Source of the DNA: Rhodococcus jostii RHA1
Lineage (GTDB): Bacteria; Actinomycetota; Actinomycetes; Mycobacteriales; Mycobacteriaceae
Assembly: GCF_000014565.1 (NCBI RefSeq)
Contig: NC_008268.1
Span: 1,984,001 to 2,048,000, forward strand
Length of the DNA: 64,000 nucleotides
Direction: 5' to 3'
Made by a program: the position numbers and the translations under genes. Each line of letters opens with the position of its first letter. Within the stretch, counting starts at the first letter, position 1. Below the pieces are notes generated by a model, which saw only the letters and a program-made list of their open reading frames with translations, ran no database searches and had not been told where the DNA came from. Shown here piece after piece: positions 51,062 to 61,813 of the stretch.

Positions 51062-51237
51062 ACAGCACAATCACAGGCCTGATCGTCGGGTTACTTCTCG
51101 CCATCGCCGGCATCCTCGGTGGTTTCAGCGGATTCGTCTTCGCCGTCCTCCTCGGAGCGCTGGGCATGGCCGTCGGCGCGCACCGCGACGGCCACCTCGA
51201 CCTCGGCGCCATCCTCCGAAGCCGCGGCCGTGGCTGA
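51058..51237 (+). CDS. 59-residue membrane protein (DUF2273-like)
   Basis: MNSTITGLIVGLLLAIAGILG begins a protein with two close hydrophobic segments (to about residue 41) and a short charged tail. Such small integral membrane proteins accompany Asp23/Gls24 genes (DUF2273/GlsB type). ATG 51058 overlaps the previous stop (ATGA), and the stop at 51237 overlaps the next start by 8 bp. Confidence 0.75.
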   Translation: MNSTITGLIVGLLLAIAGILGGFSGFVFAVLLGALGMAVGAHRDGHLDLGAILRSRGRG

Positions 51238-52210
51238 ACCCTTCACCGCACCCCCCGCCGGTCCCCACGACGACGCGGCGCTCGACGACACCGCCCTGCG
51301 CGGCGAATTGGTCATCAAGGAGCGCGCCGTCGTGAAGATCGCCGTCGCCGCAGCGCTCCAGGTACCCGGCGTCGTCAAGCAGTCCGGTGGGCTCTCCCGC
51401 CTGACGGGGCGGGAACTCCCCCGCGCCGACGTCTCGACGGGAGCGGGCGCCGTCGCGATCAACCTGTACATCGCCGTGCAGTGGCCGTGCCACCTCGACC
51501 TCGTCAACCGCCGGCTCCGCGCGCAGGTGCACCGTCAGGTCGAGCAGATGACGGGCATGCCGGTCATCGAACTCAACATAGTGGTCGTCGGAACGGAATC
51601 CGCCGCCCCCGAGGACAGTTCGACCGAAGGCCGCTACTCCGAGCAAGGCGATCCGGCCGTGCCACCCGCTCCGGTGGCGCCCCTCCGGCCACGCACGCCG
51701 CGCGCCACCCCGGCCGCTGTGCCCGCCGCGATCATCGTCGCCGTAGGAGCCCTCGGTCTCGCGGTCGTCGCAGCGCGTGAGCTGCTCATCATGCGCGGCA
51801 CCTTCGCCAACGCGCCCTGGATCCGCAACACCGTGCAATGGCTGGGCCGGCTGCACTGGTCCGAGTGGATCGTCCCCGTCGCCGCAGGCGCGATCGTGCT
51901 GGGGGTCGTGTTCATCGTCGCGGCCCTCAAACCGCGGCCGCGCACCCACCTGCCGCTCGCAGTCGGTGACACCCCGATCGTCTGGCTCCGCCCCACCGAC
52001 CTCGCTCGCAACTCCAGTAGCCACGCCAAGACCGTTCCCGGGGTGCTGTCGGCGCACACGACGGTCGACCGCAAGCACGTCACCGTCCGCGTGGTGCGCA
52101 CCGAGTCGACACCCGCCGGCGACGTGGCCATCTCCGTCCGCGAGGCCGTGGAACCGACGCTGTCGCTGCTCGGCACGTCCCCCGAACTTCGAGTGCAGGT
52201 GAAACCGTGA
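51230..52210 (+). CDS. Asp23-domain membrane protein with DUF6286
   Basis: 326 residues. N-terminal Asp23 domain (VVKIAVAAALQVPGVVKQSGG to MPVIELNIVVVG), then a Pro-rich linker, two membrane helices (AAIIVAVGALGLAVVAA and WIVPVAAGAIVLGVVFIVAAL) and a C-terminal domain like DUF6286 (HVTVRVVRTES, PTLSLLGTSPELRVQV). A bipartite anchor for envelope-stress complexes seems likely. GTG 51230 is used because the upstream frame is antisense-like. Confidence 0.8.
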   Translation: MAEPFTAPPAGPHDDAALDDTALRGELVIKERAVVKIAVAAALQVPGVVKQSGGLSRLTGRELPRADVSTGAGAVAINLYIAVQWPCHLDLVNRRLRAQVHRQVEQMTGMPVIELNIVVVGTESAAPEDSSTEGRYSEQGDPAVPPAPVAPLRPRTPRATPAAVPAAIIVAVGALGLAVVAARELLIMRGTFANAPWIRNTVQWLGRLHWSEWIVPVAAGAIVLGVVFIVAALKPRPRTHLPLAVGDTPIVWLRPTDLARNSSSHAKTVPGVLSAHTTVDRKHVTVRVVRTESTPAGDVAISVREAVEPTLSLLGTSPELRVQVKP

Positions 52211-52782
52211 GACATCGGACCGCAGCCGTCAACCGGGTCATCGTCCTGCTCGTCGGGCTCGCACTCCTCGGATTCGGCGCGTACGCCCTCGCCTGGGACC
52301 TGCACGTTCCGATCGTCCGCGAATGGGTGTCGCGGTACGACCGCGCGCGCGTCACCGCACTCCCCGACCAGGACTGGTGGGGCTGGGCGCTCGCCGCGAC
52401 GGTCGTCGTGGGGCTGGTCTTCGGGATCGTGCTCCTCGCCCTGGACCTCACCCGGCGACGCACGTCCCCCGTCGCCGTTCCGGATCGCGAATCGGGCACC
52501 TACGTCACCGTCGACCTCGGCTCCCTCGCCAACGGGGTCGCCAGCGAACTCGCGCAGTACCCCGGCGTCCGGCAGACACGCGCTCGCGCCGTCATCGAAC
52601 GCGGACTCCCCACCCTGTCTATCGTCGTGACCGCCGACCCCACCCTCGACTTGTACGACTTCACCCGCAAATCCGAGGACGTCGCATCCTGGGTCGCATC
52701 GACCCTCGGCGGTGAAGAAGTCGCCACCCAGGTCCTGCTCCACCTCGACCGCGCCGACCACCCGGTGCACGTCGAAAGCTGA
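52207..52782 (+). CDS. AmaP-like alkaline-shock membrane protein
   Basis: 191 residues. Two membrane helices (RVIVLLVGLALLGFGAYAL and ALAATVVVGLVFGIVLLAL) separated by a short loop, and a C-terminal domain shaped like that of AmaP, which anchors Asp23 to the membrane. Last gene of the operon, ATGA-type overlap with the preceding one. Confidence 0.75.
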   Translation: MRHRTAAVNRVIVLLVGLALLGFGAYALAWDLHVPIVREWVSRYDRARVTALPDQDWWGWALAATVVVGLVFGIVLLALDLTRRRTSPVAVPDRESGTYVTVDLGSLANGVASELAQYPGVRQTRARAVIERGLPTLSIVVTADPTLDLYDFTRKSEDVASWVASTLGGEEVATQVLLHLDRADHPVHVES

Positions 52783-52803
52783 CACGGGGCGTTGCGGTCT
52801 CGG

Positions 52804-52809
52804 TAGGTT
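52804..52809 (+). promoter_or_regulatory. Candidate -10 (TAGGTT) of YciI-like gene
   Basis: TAGGTT lies seven bases before ATG 52817 and there is no clear Shine-Dalgarno, consistent with a leaderless transcript separate from the AmaP operon. Confidence 0.35.
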
Positions 52810-52816
52810 CGGTGCC

Positions 52817-53089
52817 ATGGAATACGTGGTGTTCTACGCGACCGATCCGACCACCGCCGCCCGGATTCCGGAGATCTATCCACGACACCGGGAGTACCTC
52901 GACGCGTTCGCCGCGGAAGGTGGGCTGCTCGGTATCGGACCGTTCGACGACCCGGCGAGCAACGGGTCCATGGCGGTCTTCAGCAGCCGCGAGCGCGCAG
53001 AACAATTCATCGCCCGCGACCCGTTCGTCCTCGAGGGCATCGCGCATCCCAGCGACATCCGAGAATGGGATGCGTTGAACTACCGCTGA
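52817..53089 (+). CDS. YciI-family protein
   Basis: 90 residues. MEYVVFYATDP, HREYLDAFAAEGGLLGIGPF and FIARDPFVLEGIAHPSDIREW match the YciI ferredoxin-like fold, with a conserved His in the HREYL segment and Asp in RDPF. Small putative enzymes or stress proteins of unclear reaction. It ends 16 bp before a strong hairpin. Confidence 0.88.
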   Translation: MEYVVFYATDPTTAARIPEIYPRHREYLDAFAAEGGLLGIGPFDDPASNGSMAVFSSRERAEQFIARDPFVLEGIAHPSDIREWDALNYR

Positions 53090-53104
53090 GTGTCACACCC
53101 CGAA

Positions 53105-53148
53105 AACGCCAATGGCGCCCACCCCGGAGGGTGAGCGCCATTGGCGTT
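53105..53148. terminator. Bidirectional terminator after tuf
   Basis: Perfect 14-bp arms (53105-53118 and 53135-53148, AACGCCAATGGCGC and its complement), and a further inner CACCC/GGGTG stem with CGGA loop. It lies between the convergent YciI and tuf genes and can serve both. Confidence 0.85.
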
Positions 53149-53160
53149 GGTGGAGCTAGA

Positions 53161-54351
53161 TCACTTGTTGATCTTCGTGACCTTGCCGGCGCCGACGGTA
53201 CGGCCGCCTTCGCGGATCGCGAAGCGCAGGCCCTCGTCCATGGCGACGGGCTGGATCAGCTTGACGGACATCTCGGTGTTGTCACCGGGCATGACCATCT
53301 CGGTGCCCTCGGGCAGCGTCACAACGCCCGTCACGTCCGTGGTACGGAAGTAGAACTGCGGACGGTAGTTGTTGAAGAACGGCGTGTGGCGGCCGCCCTC
53401 GTCCTTGGACAGGATGTACGCCTGGCCCTCGAACTCGGTGTGCGGGGTGGTGGTGCCGGGCTTGACGACAACCTGTCCACGCTCGACATCTTCGCGCTTG
53501 ATACCACGAACCAGCAGACCGACGTTGTCACCGGCCTGGCCCGAGTCGAGGAGCTTGCGGAACATCTCGATACCCGTGACCGTGGTCTTGGTCTTGGTTT
53601 CCTTGATGCCGACGATCTCGACATCCTCATTGACGTTGATCACGCCACGCTCGATACGACCGGTGACGACGGTGCCACGACCGGTGATCGTGAAGACGTC
53701 CTCGACGGGCATGAGGAAGGGCTTCTCGGTCTCGCGGACCGGGTCCGGGATGGACTCGTCGACCGCAGCCATGAGCTCGAGGATGTTCTTGGTCCACTCC
53801 GGGTCGCCCTCGAGCGCCTTGAGTGCGGAGACCTTGACAACCGGAGCGTCCTCGTCGAACTCCTGCGCAGCGAGGAGCTCACGGACCTCCATCTCGACGA
53901 GCTCGATGATCTCGTCGTCGTCCACCATGTCGGCCTTGTTCAGGGCGACGAGGATGTACGGCACGCCGACCTGGCGGGCGAGCAGCACGTGCTCACGCGT
54001 CTGGGGCATCGGGCCGTCGGTGGCCGCGACCACGAGGATGGCGCCGTCCATCTGCGCCGCACCGGTGATCATGTTCTTGATGTAGTCGGCGTGACCGGGA
54101 GCATCGACGTGCGCGTAGTGGCGCTTCTCGGTCTGGTACTCAACATGCGAGATGTTGATCGTGATACCGCGAGCCTTCTCCTCAGGAGCCTTGTCGATCT
54201 CGTCGAAGGCCGAGGCCTCGTTGAGATCCGGGTACGCGTCGTGCAGAACCTTGGTGATGGCCGCGGTCAGCGTGGTCTTGCCGTGGTCGACGTGACCGAT
54301 GGTGCCGATGTTCACGTGCGGCTTCGTCCGCTCGAACTTCGCCTTCGCCAC
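53161..54351 (-). CDS. tuf: Elongation factor Tu
   Basis: 396 residues, full length. GTP-binding motifs [16 protein letters not shown] (most EF-Tu have DCPGH) and NKADM are present. It brings aminoacyl-tRNA to the ribosome. Last gene of the str operon. GTG 54351 is preceded by AGGAGGA. Confidence 0.97.
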   Translation of the reverse strand: MAKAKFERTKPHVNIGTIGHVDHGKTTLTAAITKVLHDAYPDLNEASAFDEIDKAPEEKARGITINISHVEYQTEKRHYAHVDAPGHADYIKNMITGAAQMDGAILVVAATDGPMPQTREHVLLARQVGVPYILVALNKADMVDDDEIIELVEMEVRELLAAQEFDEDAPVVKVSALKALEGDPEWTKNILELMAAVDESIPDPVRETEKPFLMPVEDVFTITGRGTVVTGRIERGVINVNEDVEIVGIKETKTKTTVTGIEMFRKLLDSGQAGDNVGLLVRGIKREDVERGQVVVKPGTTTPHTEFEGQAYILSKDEGGRHTPFFNNYRPQFYFRTTDVTGVVTLPEGTEMVMPGDNTEMSVKLIQPVAMDEGLRFAIREGGRTVGAGKVTKINK

Positions 54352-54440
54352 TGTGTGTCCTCCTGGACTGATTGATGCTTGCGGTATGCAGCAGTGCGGT
54401 TGTTATTACTGGGTCGTGCTTCGGCCGGCTGGAACCGAGG

Positions 54441-56543
<2,103 letters not shown>

Positions 56544-56668
56544 AGGATTCTTCCCCGCTCGTAGCTCGTGTATCGGGTGTCGGCCTCCCCGGTGTTCCAC
56601 CAGCGGGGCCGTTGTCTCGAGTTGTAGATCAGCCGGTCCCCGGTAGGGGCCCGACGTGCGACGACGCC

Positions 56669-56695
56669 GGAGCAGTCACGGTAGGTGACTGCTCC
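56669..56695. terminator. Hairpin between rpsG and fusA
   Basis: Perfect 11-bp arms (GGAGCAGTCAC and its complement) with a 5-base loop, nine bases after the rpsG stop. It lacks a U-tract; it may be a partial terminator, attenuator or RNA-processing site within the str operon. Confidence 0.6.
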
Positions 56696-56704
56696 GACGT
56701 GACG

Positions 56705-57175
56705 TCACCAGCGGTAGTGGGCGAATGCCTTGTTGGCTTCGGCCATCTTGTGAGTGTCCTCACGGCGCTTAACAGCGGCACCCAAGCCGTTGCTGGCATC
56801 GAGGAGCTCGTTGGCGAGACGCTCGACCATGGTCTTCTCGCGGCGCTGCCGGGAGAAGGTCACGAGCCAGCGGAGCGCGAGGGTGGTGGAGCGGCCCGGA
56901 CGGACCTCGACCGGCACCTGGTAGGTGGCGCCACCGACACGGCGGCTGCGGACCTCGAGGGCAGGCTTGACGTTGTCCAGTGCGCGCTTGAGGGTGACGA
57001 CCGGGTCGGTGCCGGTCTTCTCGCGCGCCTGCTCGAGTGCTTCGTAGACGATGCGCTCGGCGGTGGACTTCTTGCCGTCCAGGAGAATCTTGTTGACGAG
57101 CTGCGTCACCAGGGGCGAACCGTAGACCGGGTCGTTGATGAGCGGACGCTTCGGAGCGGGGCCCTTACGTGGCAT
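56705..57175 (-). CDS. rpsG: 30S ribosomal protein S7
   Basis: 156 residues, full length ([25 protein letters not shown]... YQVPVEVRP... [21 protein letters not shown], positions only). Primary 16S rRNA-binding protein of the small-subunit head and, in other bacteria, a translational regulator of str. The ATG overlaps the rpsL stop by one base (TAATG). Confidence 0.97.
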
Positions 57176-57549
57176 TAGCTCTTCTCCTTCTTGGCGCCGT
57201 AGCGGCTGCGGGCCTGCTTGCGGCCCTTGACACCCTGGGTGTCGAGCGAGCCACGGATGATCTTGTAGCGCACACCGGGGAGGTCCTTCACACGACCACC
57301 GCGGACGAGCACCATCGAGTGCTCCTGCAGGTTGTGACCCTCGCCCGGGATGTAAGCGGTGACCTCGACGGAGCTGGTCAAGCGCACACGCGCGACCTTA
57401 CGGAGCGCCGAGTTCGGCTTCTTCGGGGTGGTGGTGTACACGCGGGTGCACACGCCACGACGCTGCGGGCTGCCCTTGAGGGCTGCCGTCTTGACCTTCG
57501 CGGTCTTGTCGCGGCGGCCCTTGCGGACCAGCTGGTTGATGGTTGGCAT
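57175..57549 (-). CDS. rpsL: 30S ribosomal protein S12
   Basis: 124 residues, full length. [12 protein letters not shown] and the [22 protein letters not shown] end are conserved. The PKKPNS segment has wild-type Lys at the usual streptomycin-resistance position, so this copy should be streptomycin-sensitive type. First gene of the str operon. Confidence 0.97.
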
Positions 57550-57668
57550 TTACCGGCTTTCTTCGTGTTGAACAGACTGCTCTGGACAAGCAACCTTGGC
57601 TGTTCTGAAATTAGGGATCTAGCAGTTGGGGCAAGAGAGCTGCTGCCCCTCACCCGCACCTCGAGCTG

Positions 57669-57684
57669 CACCCGAGGTCGGGTG
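57669..57684. promoter_or_regulatory. Inverted repeat CACCCGA-GG-TCGGGTG upstream of rpsL
   Basis: Perfect 7-bp arms with a 2-bp loop, 120 bp upstream of rpsL. If the transcript begins farther upstream, it would form a leader hairpin; otherwise it may be a protein-binding site. Confidence 0.4.
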
Positions 57685-57724
57685 TGTCGCATACCCCCAC
57701 ACAGGCAGCCGGATGCTCGTTCCA

Positions 57725-57738
57725 TGCAGATATCTGCA
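57725..57738. promoter_or_regulatory. Perfect 14-bp palindrome TGCAGATATCTGCA
   Basis: An uninterrupted palindrome flanked by partly complementary GTTC/GAAC bases, 176 bp upstream of rpsL. Its symmetry suggests a dimeric regulator site; the protein is unknown. Confidence 0.4.
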
Positions 57739-57911
57739 CGAACGCGCGCACGGCAATACCTCGCTAGGCACACAGATCGGCCCGGGCATGCCGGACACGA
57801 CCCACAACGATACCCGGCGGCGCGCCGGAAGGTCAAAGTGGGCTGGCAGTGGTAAGGGCTGACCTGCGATGTGGGGTACTGCTCGGAGCTGTCGGTACGG
57901 ACACGGGCACA

Positions 57912-58451
57912 TCAACTACTCAGATTGAGCGTCAGATCCGCAAGCGTCGATGCCGCTTCACACGGGTCTGCCGCCCCCGTCTGGAACTGTACCCACCAGC
58001 CGACGACGCCCGCGGAGGGAGATCCGACCGTCACTCCGCACGCCCCCGGATCGCCGGGGGGACGCATCACGACGGCCTTGCGGCCCTGGATGGTGGAGGA
58101 CTCCACGGTGTACCCGAGCTTCTCGCCGGTCGACTTCTCCGTGTCGAGGGAACCCGTCTCGAACCAGTTGAACGTCACCTTCACGGGACCGTTGGCGCCG
58201 ACCGCGTCCCAGCGGCAGATCGCGCCGAAGAAGCCCCGTTCGATGGCGTCTGCACCGACGGTCTGGGCGATCTGTTCGTCCGCGACAGCGTTGCATTCCT
58301 CCAGCAGGGCCGTGAATTGTTCGGTGTCCCCGGACGAGGACGCCCCCTCCGCCCTGGGCGAGCCCTCGATCGTCGACCCGCACCCCGCGATCAGCCCGAC
58401 CGCGGTGGCCGCGGCCAGTACCCGCACCGCACGCCACGTCCCGCTGCTCAT
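57912..58451 (-). CDS. DUF3558-type lipoprotein
   Basis: 179 residues. Lipobox LIAGC, then a small secreted domain (CNAVADEQIAQTVGADAIERGFFGAICRWD and ADPCEAASTLADLTL) with conserved cysteines, as in DUF3558 lipoproteins common in actinobacteria. Function unknown. GGGGGAG precedes ATG 58451. It lies 11 bp downstream of a related gene. Confidence 0.82.
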   Translation of the reverse strand: MSSGTWRAVRVLAAATAVGLIAGCGSTIEGSPRAEGASSSGDTEQFTALLEECNAVADEQIAQTVGADAIERGFFGAICRWDAVGANGPVKVTFNWFETGSLDTEKSTGEKLGYTVESSTIQGRKAVVMRPPGDPGACGVTVGSPSAGVVGWWVQFQTGAADPCEAASTLADLTLNLSS

Positions 58452-58462
58452 CACTCCCCCGC

Positions 58463-58987
58463 TCACTTGGCCCTCGACACGCTGAGTTCGGCGAGATCGC
58501 GCGCCACCGTGCACGGGTCCGCCGCGGGTTGCGCGTCCGCGTACATCACCGACCAGTGCACGAAGTCGCCCCCGAACTCCACACCGAGTTCGCACAGAAT
58601 TCCTTCGGACGACGCAATGAATCCGGGATGCCCCTGGATGTCGATGTCGGTGGCCGGCCTGCCGATCAGCTCGGAACCCGCCCGCTCGCGGCCGATGGGA
58701 CTGCCGCGGTACCAGGAGAACGTGACGCTCGGACCGCCTATTCCCGCGGTTTCCCACTCGCAGCCGACGGAATTACGCGTCACGCCGGTGAAGGGCGGCA
58801 TCCCGAACGCCTTCGCCACCTCGTCGTCGGTGACCGAACCGCACTGACCGAAGAACGGGCCCGGGTCGGTCACCTGCGGGAGTTGCTGCGCGGCGGGTTC
58901 GGTACCGGAATCGTCTCCGTCTCCCCCACAGCCGGCCAGACCGGCCGCGACGGCGATCAGGACGAGCGCTCCCCATTTCCGGCCCAT
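58463..58987 (-). CDS. DUF3558-type lipoprotein
   Basis: 174 residues. Lipobox LAGC, then FGQCGSVTDDEVAKAFGMPPFTGVTRNSVGCEWE and ADPCTVARDLAELSV in the same order as its downstream neighbour. The two are likely paralogues from a tandem duplication, and both would be anchored outside the membrane. Confidence 0.82.
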   Translation of the reverse strand: MGRKWGALVLIAVAAGLAGCGGDGDDSGTEPAAQQLPQVTDPGPFFGQCGSVTDDEVAKAFGMPPFTGVTRNSVGCEWETAGIGGPSVTFSWYRGSPIGRERAGSELIGRPATDIDIQGHPGFIASSEGILCELGVEFGGDFVHWSVMYADAQPAADPCTVARDLAELSVSRAK

Positions 58988-59025
58988 GGTCGGTGACTCT
59001 ACCGATCCCCGCGCTCTTTGCCCGA

Positions 59026-59763
59026 TCAGTCGAGAACGGCCACGTCGAGACTCCGCGGCTCTACCGATTCACCGCTCCGCGGCTCTACCGATTCACCGCT
59101 CCGCGGCTCTACCAACTCACCGCTCCGCGGCTCTACCAACTCACCGCTCCGCGGCTCTGCCAACTCACCGCTCCGCGGTAGTGCCGCGTCCAGCTGCGCC
59201 GCCCACTGGCGCACGATCTCCGCCCGTCGTTTGGAGTCGTCCGTGAGCACGTCGGCCAGACCGAGTCCGCGGGCGAGATCGAGGGTGGCCTGGACAAGCC
59301 GGTGCGCCACCGGATCGGCGTCGTCGAACCCGAAGTGCTCGACGGCGGTGCGGTGCGCGACCCGCCCGAACCGTTCCTCGAGCGGCACGATCCGGGCCCG
59401 GAGTTCGGGGTCGGCGGCGGCGGCCGTCCAGACCTGCAGCGCCGCCTTGAACAGGGTGCCCGTGTAGTAGTCGACGAGCCGCGACACCACGGCCTCGGTG
59501 CGTCCCTCCCCGGTCGGCAGGTCGGTGGCCTCGCGGCGGGCCTGCTCCATCCGGGCGTCGAACATGACCTCGAGGGCCGCGGTGATGAGGTCCTCGCGGG
59601 TGGGGAAATGGTGCTGGGTCGCGCCGCGGGACACGCCGGCGCGCTGGGCCACGAGGCTCACCGTGGTGGCACCCCAGCCCGACTCGGCGAGGCAGTCGAT
59701 GGTGACCTCGAGGAGATGTCCGCGCGTGACCCGGCTACGGTCCTGCTTCGGTTCGCGGGTCAT
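59026..59763 (-). CDS. TetR-family regulator with repeated C-terminus
   Basis: 245 residues. N-terminal HTH (VTIDCLAESGWGATTVSLVAQRAGVSRGATQHHFPTREDL) and a ligand domain to about residue 195. The end consists of five tandem octapeptides of type PRSGE(S/L)VE, from a 24-bp DNA repeat; TetR proteins of this size usually end before that point. It follows the ECH-ACAD-carboxylase operon by about 60 bp on the same strand and may regulate it. Confidence 0.87.
   Translation of the reverse strand: MTREPKQDRSRVTRGHLLEVTIDCLAESGWGATTVSLVAQRAGVSRGATQHHFPTREDLITAALEVMFDARMEQARREATDLPTGEGRTEAVVSRLVDYYTGTLFKAALQVWTAAAADPELRARIVPLEERFGRVAHRTAVEHFGFDDADPVAHRLVQATLDLARGLGLADVLTDDSKRRAEIVRQWAAQLDAALPRSGELAEPRSGELVEPRSGELVEPRSGESVEPRSGESVEPRSLDVAVLD
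59051..59170. repeat. 24-bp tandem repeat, five copies
   Basis: Units at 59051, 59075, 59099, 59123 and 59147, beginning CTCCGCGGCTCT, with a sixth partial copy after 59171. Units 1-2 and 3-4 are identical to each other, and unit 5 differs by a base. In frame with the TetR gene. Confidence 0.95.
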
Positions 59764-59803
59764 GTGTCACTTCCTCTCGTCGCGCTGCGCGCCCGTGAGC
59801 GGG

Positions 59804-59825
59804 TGACGAGTCCTGAGACTCGTCA
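59804..59825. terminator. Hairpin over the enoyl-CoA hydratase stop codon
   Basis: Arms TGACGAGTC (59804-59812) and GACTCGTCA (59817-59825) with a CTGA loop, overlapping the stop codon at 59823-59825 of the hydratase gene. It could end that operon before the TetR gene. No U-tract. Confidence 0.5.
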
Positions 59826-60623
59826 ACCACGCACGGGGCCGGAGGCCCATCTCGGCGGCCGCTTCTGCAGAAACGCCATCATGCCCTCCCGCGCCTCCTC
59901 GGATTCGAACAGCCTCGCCGACTGGGCGGTCAGCTCGTCGGTGTAGCGGTCGAAATCGGCGAGCACGCTCCGGGTCGTGAGGGTCTTCGACTCGGCCAAC
60001 CCCTGCGGCGAGGCCTGCCGCAACTGGTCGAGCAATTCCTGGACGGTGTCCTCGGGATCCTCGTCGGACTCGCTGATCAGCCCGATGGCCTCCGCCTCGT
60101 GGGCACCGAACTTCTCGCCCGTGAGGAGGTAGCGGCTCGCGGCGCGCGAATCGATGCGGGGCAGCACGGTCAACGAGATGATCGACGCGGCGAGTCCGAG
60201 CCGGACCTCGGTGAGCGCGAACGTGCTGCGCGGGCCGGCGACGGCGATGTCGCAGGCCCCGACCAATCCCATGCCCCCGGCCCTGACGTGACCGTCGATC
60301 CGGGCGATCACCGGCTTCGGCAACTCGACGATCGCCCGTAGCAGTGCGGCCATCTGCCGGGTGCGTGAGCCGACGTCGCCGGACGTCTCACTCAGATCCG
60401 CCCCGGCGCAGAACGTGCTGCCGGTGTGGGTGAGGACGACGCCGCGGACGTCGTTGTCCGCGGCGGCGTCCCGCAATCCCTGCAGCAGTTCGTCCACGAG
60501 CCTGCCGGAGATGGCGTTCCTGTTGTGGGGCGAATCGAGGGTGAGGGTGGCGAACCCCCGGTTCACCTCGTACCGGACGTACCGGTCGGATTCCACGTCG
60601 GTCATGTGCTGTCCGTTCGACAT
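59823..60623 (-). CDS. Enoyl-CoA hydratase/isomerase (EchA7-like)
   Basis: 266 residues. Crotonase fold with the oxyanion segment AGADLSETSG and the HVRAGGMGLVGACDIAVAG loop. It hydrates an enoyl-CoA, possibly one derived from the acyl-CoA made by the adjacent dehydrogenase. Its ATG overlaps the ACAD stop by one base (TGATG). The gene order is that of M. tuberculosis echA7-fadE12-accA2-accD2. Confidence 0.85.
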   Translation of the reverse strand: MSNGQHMTDVESDRYVRYEVNRGFATLTLDSPHNRNAISGRLVDELLQGLRDAAADNDVRGVVLTHTGSTFCAGADLSETSGDVGSRTRQMAALLRAIVELPKPVIARIDGHVRAGGMGLVGACDIAVAGPRSTFALTEVRLGLAASIISLTVLPRIDSRAASRYLLTGEKFGAHEAEAIGLISESDEDPEDTVQELLDQLRQASPQGLAESKTLTTRSVLADFDRYTDELTAQSARLFESEEAREGMMAFLQKRPPRWASGPVRG

Positions 60624-61813
60624 CAGTACGACTTCGGCAGCCCGAGCGAGTGCTGGGAGACGAAGTTGAGGATCATTTCCCGGCTCACCGGGGCCACACG
60701 GGCGATGCGTGCCGCACCGAGCATCGCCGCGAGACCGTATTCCTTGGTGAGACCCGCGCCACCGTGCGTCTGGACGGCCTGGTCGAGTGCCTTGATGCTG
60801 GCCTCGGCGGCGGCGTACTTGGCCATGTTGGCGGCCTCGGCGGCGCCGAAGTCGTCGCCGCTGTCGTAGAGGACGGCCGCCTTCTGCATCATCAGCTTGG
60901 CGAGTTCGAGTTCGATCTTGATCTGCGCCAGCGGATGCGAGATGCCCTGGTGCGCGCCGATCGGCTCCTTCCACACCGTGCGGTCCTTCGCGAACCGCAC
61001 CGCGGCGTCCAGCGCGTAGCGGCCCATGCCGATCGCCATGGCGGCGCCGAGGATGCGTTCGGGGTTGAGACCCGCGAACAGCTGCATCAACGCCGCGTCG
61101 GCCTCGCCGACGAGCGCGTCGGCGGGCAGCCGGACGTCGTCGAGGAACAGCATGAACTGGTGGTCGGGCTCGACGATGTCCATCTCCATCGGCGTCTTCA
61201 CGAAGTTCTCGGCGTCGGCGGGGACGATGAACAGTGCAGGCTTCAGCTTGCCGGTCTTCGAGTCCTCGGTCCGCGCGACGATCAGCACGGCGTCGGCCTG
61301 GTCGACCCCGGAGATGTAGATCTTGTTCCCCGACAGCAGCCAGTCTTCGGCTTGACCATCACCCCTCGCTTCGCTCGACCGGACCCGCCGCGCAGTGGTC
61401 GTGATCTGGTGCGAGTTCGAACCCGCGTCGGCCTCGGTGATGCCGAACGCCATGATCTTCGAGCCGTCGGCGAGGCCGGGGAGCCAGGTCTGCTTCTGCT
61501 CCTCGGTGCCGTACTTGCCGATGATCGTGCCGCAGATGGCCGGCGACACGACCACCAGCAGGAGGCCGGCGCCGTGGGCCGCGAGTTCTTCCTGGACGAG
61601 GGCGAGTTCGTAGATGCCTGCGCCGCCGCCCCCGTATTCTTCGGGGAGATTGACGCCGAGGAAGCCGAGTTTGCCGGCCTCGTTCCACAATTCGGTCAGC
61701 GGTTCGCTGCGCCGCGCCCGGGGCAACACGTAGTCGACGTAGTTGAACCGCTCCCCGAGCCTCGACACGGAGGCGCGGAGTTCCTTCTGTTCTTCGGTCT
61801 CGATGAAGCTCAT
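60623..61813 (-). CDS. Acyl-CoA dehydrogenase (FadE12-like) with short insertion
   Basis: 396 residues. GITEADAGSN binds FAD; the NPERI segment (LFAGLNPERILGA) provides a helix-G glutamate of the isovaleryl/long-chain type. Between ITTTAR and DWLLSGNKIYISG there are about 14 extra residues (RVRSSEARGDGQAE), encoded partly by a DNA element (61358-61383) also found in the neighbouring carboxylase gene. Start overlaps the carboxylase stop by 4 bp. Confidence 0.87.
   Translation of the reverse strand: MSFIETEEQKELRASVSRLGERFNYVDYVLPRARRSEPLTELWNEAGKLGFLGVNLPEEYGGGGAGIYELALVQEELAAHGAGLLLVVVSPAICGTIIGKYGTEEQKQTWLPGLADGSKIMAFGITEADAGSNSHQITTTARRVRSSEARGDGQAEDWLLSGNKIYISGVDQADAVLIVARTEDSKTGKLKPALFIVPADAENFVKTPMEMDIVEPDHQFMLFLDDVRLPADALVGEADAALMQLFAGLNPERILGAAMAIGMGRYALDAAVRFAKDRTVWKEPIGAHQGISHPLAQIKIELELAKLMMQKAAVLYDSGDDFGAAEAANMAKYAAAEASIKALDQAVQTHGGAGLTKEYGLAAMLGAARIARVAPVSREMILNFVSQHSLGLPKSY
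61358..61383. repeat. Short repeat element, copy 1 (in ACAD gene)
   Basis: 26 bp ending TCGCTCGACCGGA on the plus strand. Nearly identical to 62980-63006 and translated in a different frame from that copy; it gives SSEARGD in the ACAD. Confidence 0.7.

Larger units (their letters stand above)
57550..57911. other. 362-bp upstream region of the str operon
   Basis: No gene is seen on either strand. It should contain the str promoter and leader; no confident -35/-10 pair was found. It holds two palindromes, listed separately at 57669-57684 and 57725-57738. Confidence 0.6.

Noticed and set aside
59051..59170. Repeat array considered as CRISPR
   Set aside because: The 24-bp units are directly adjacent without spacers and are in frame with a TetR gene.
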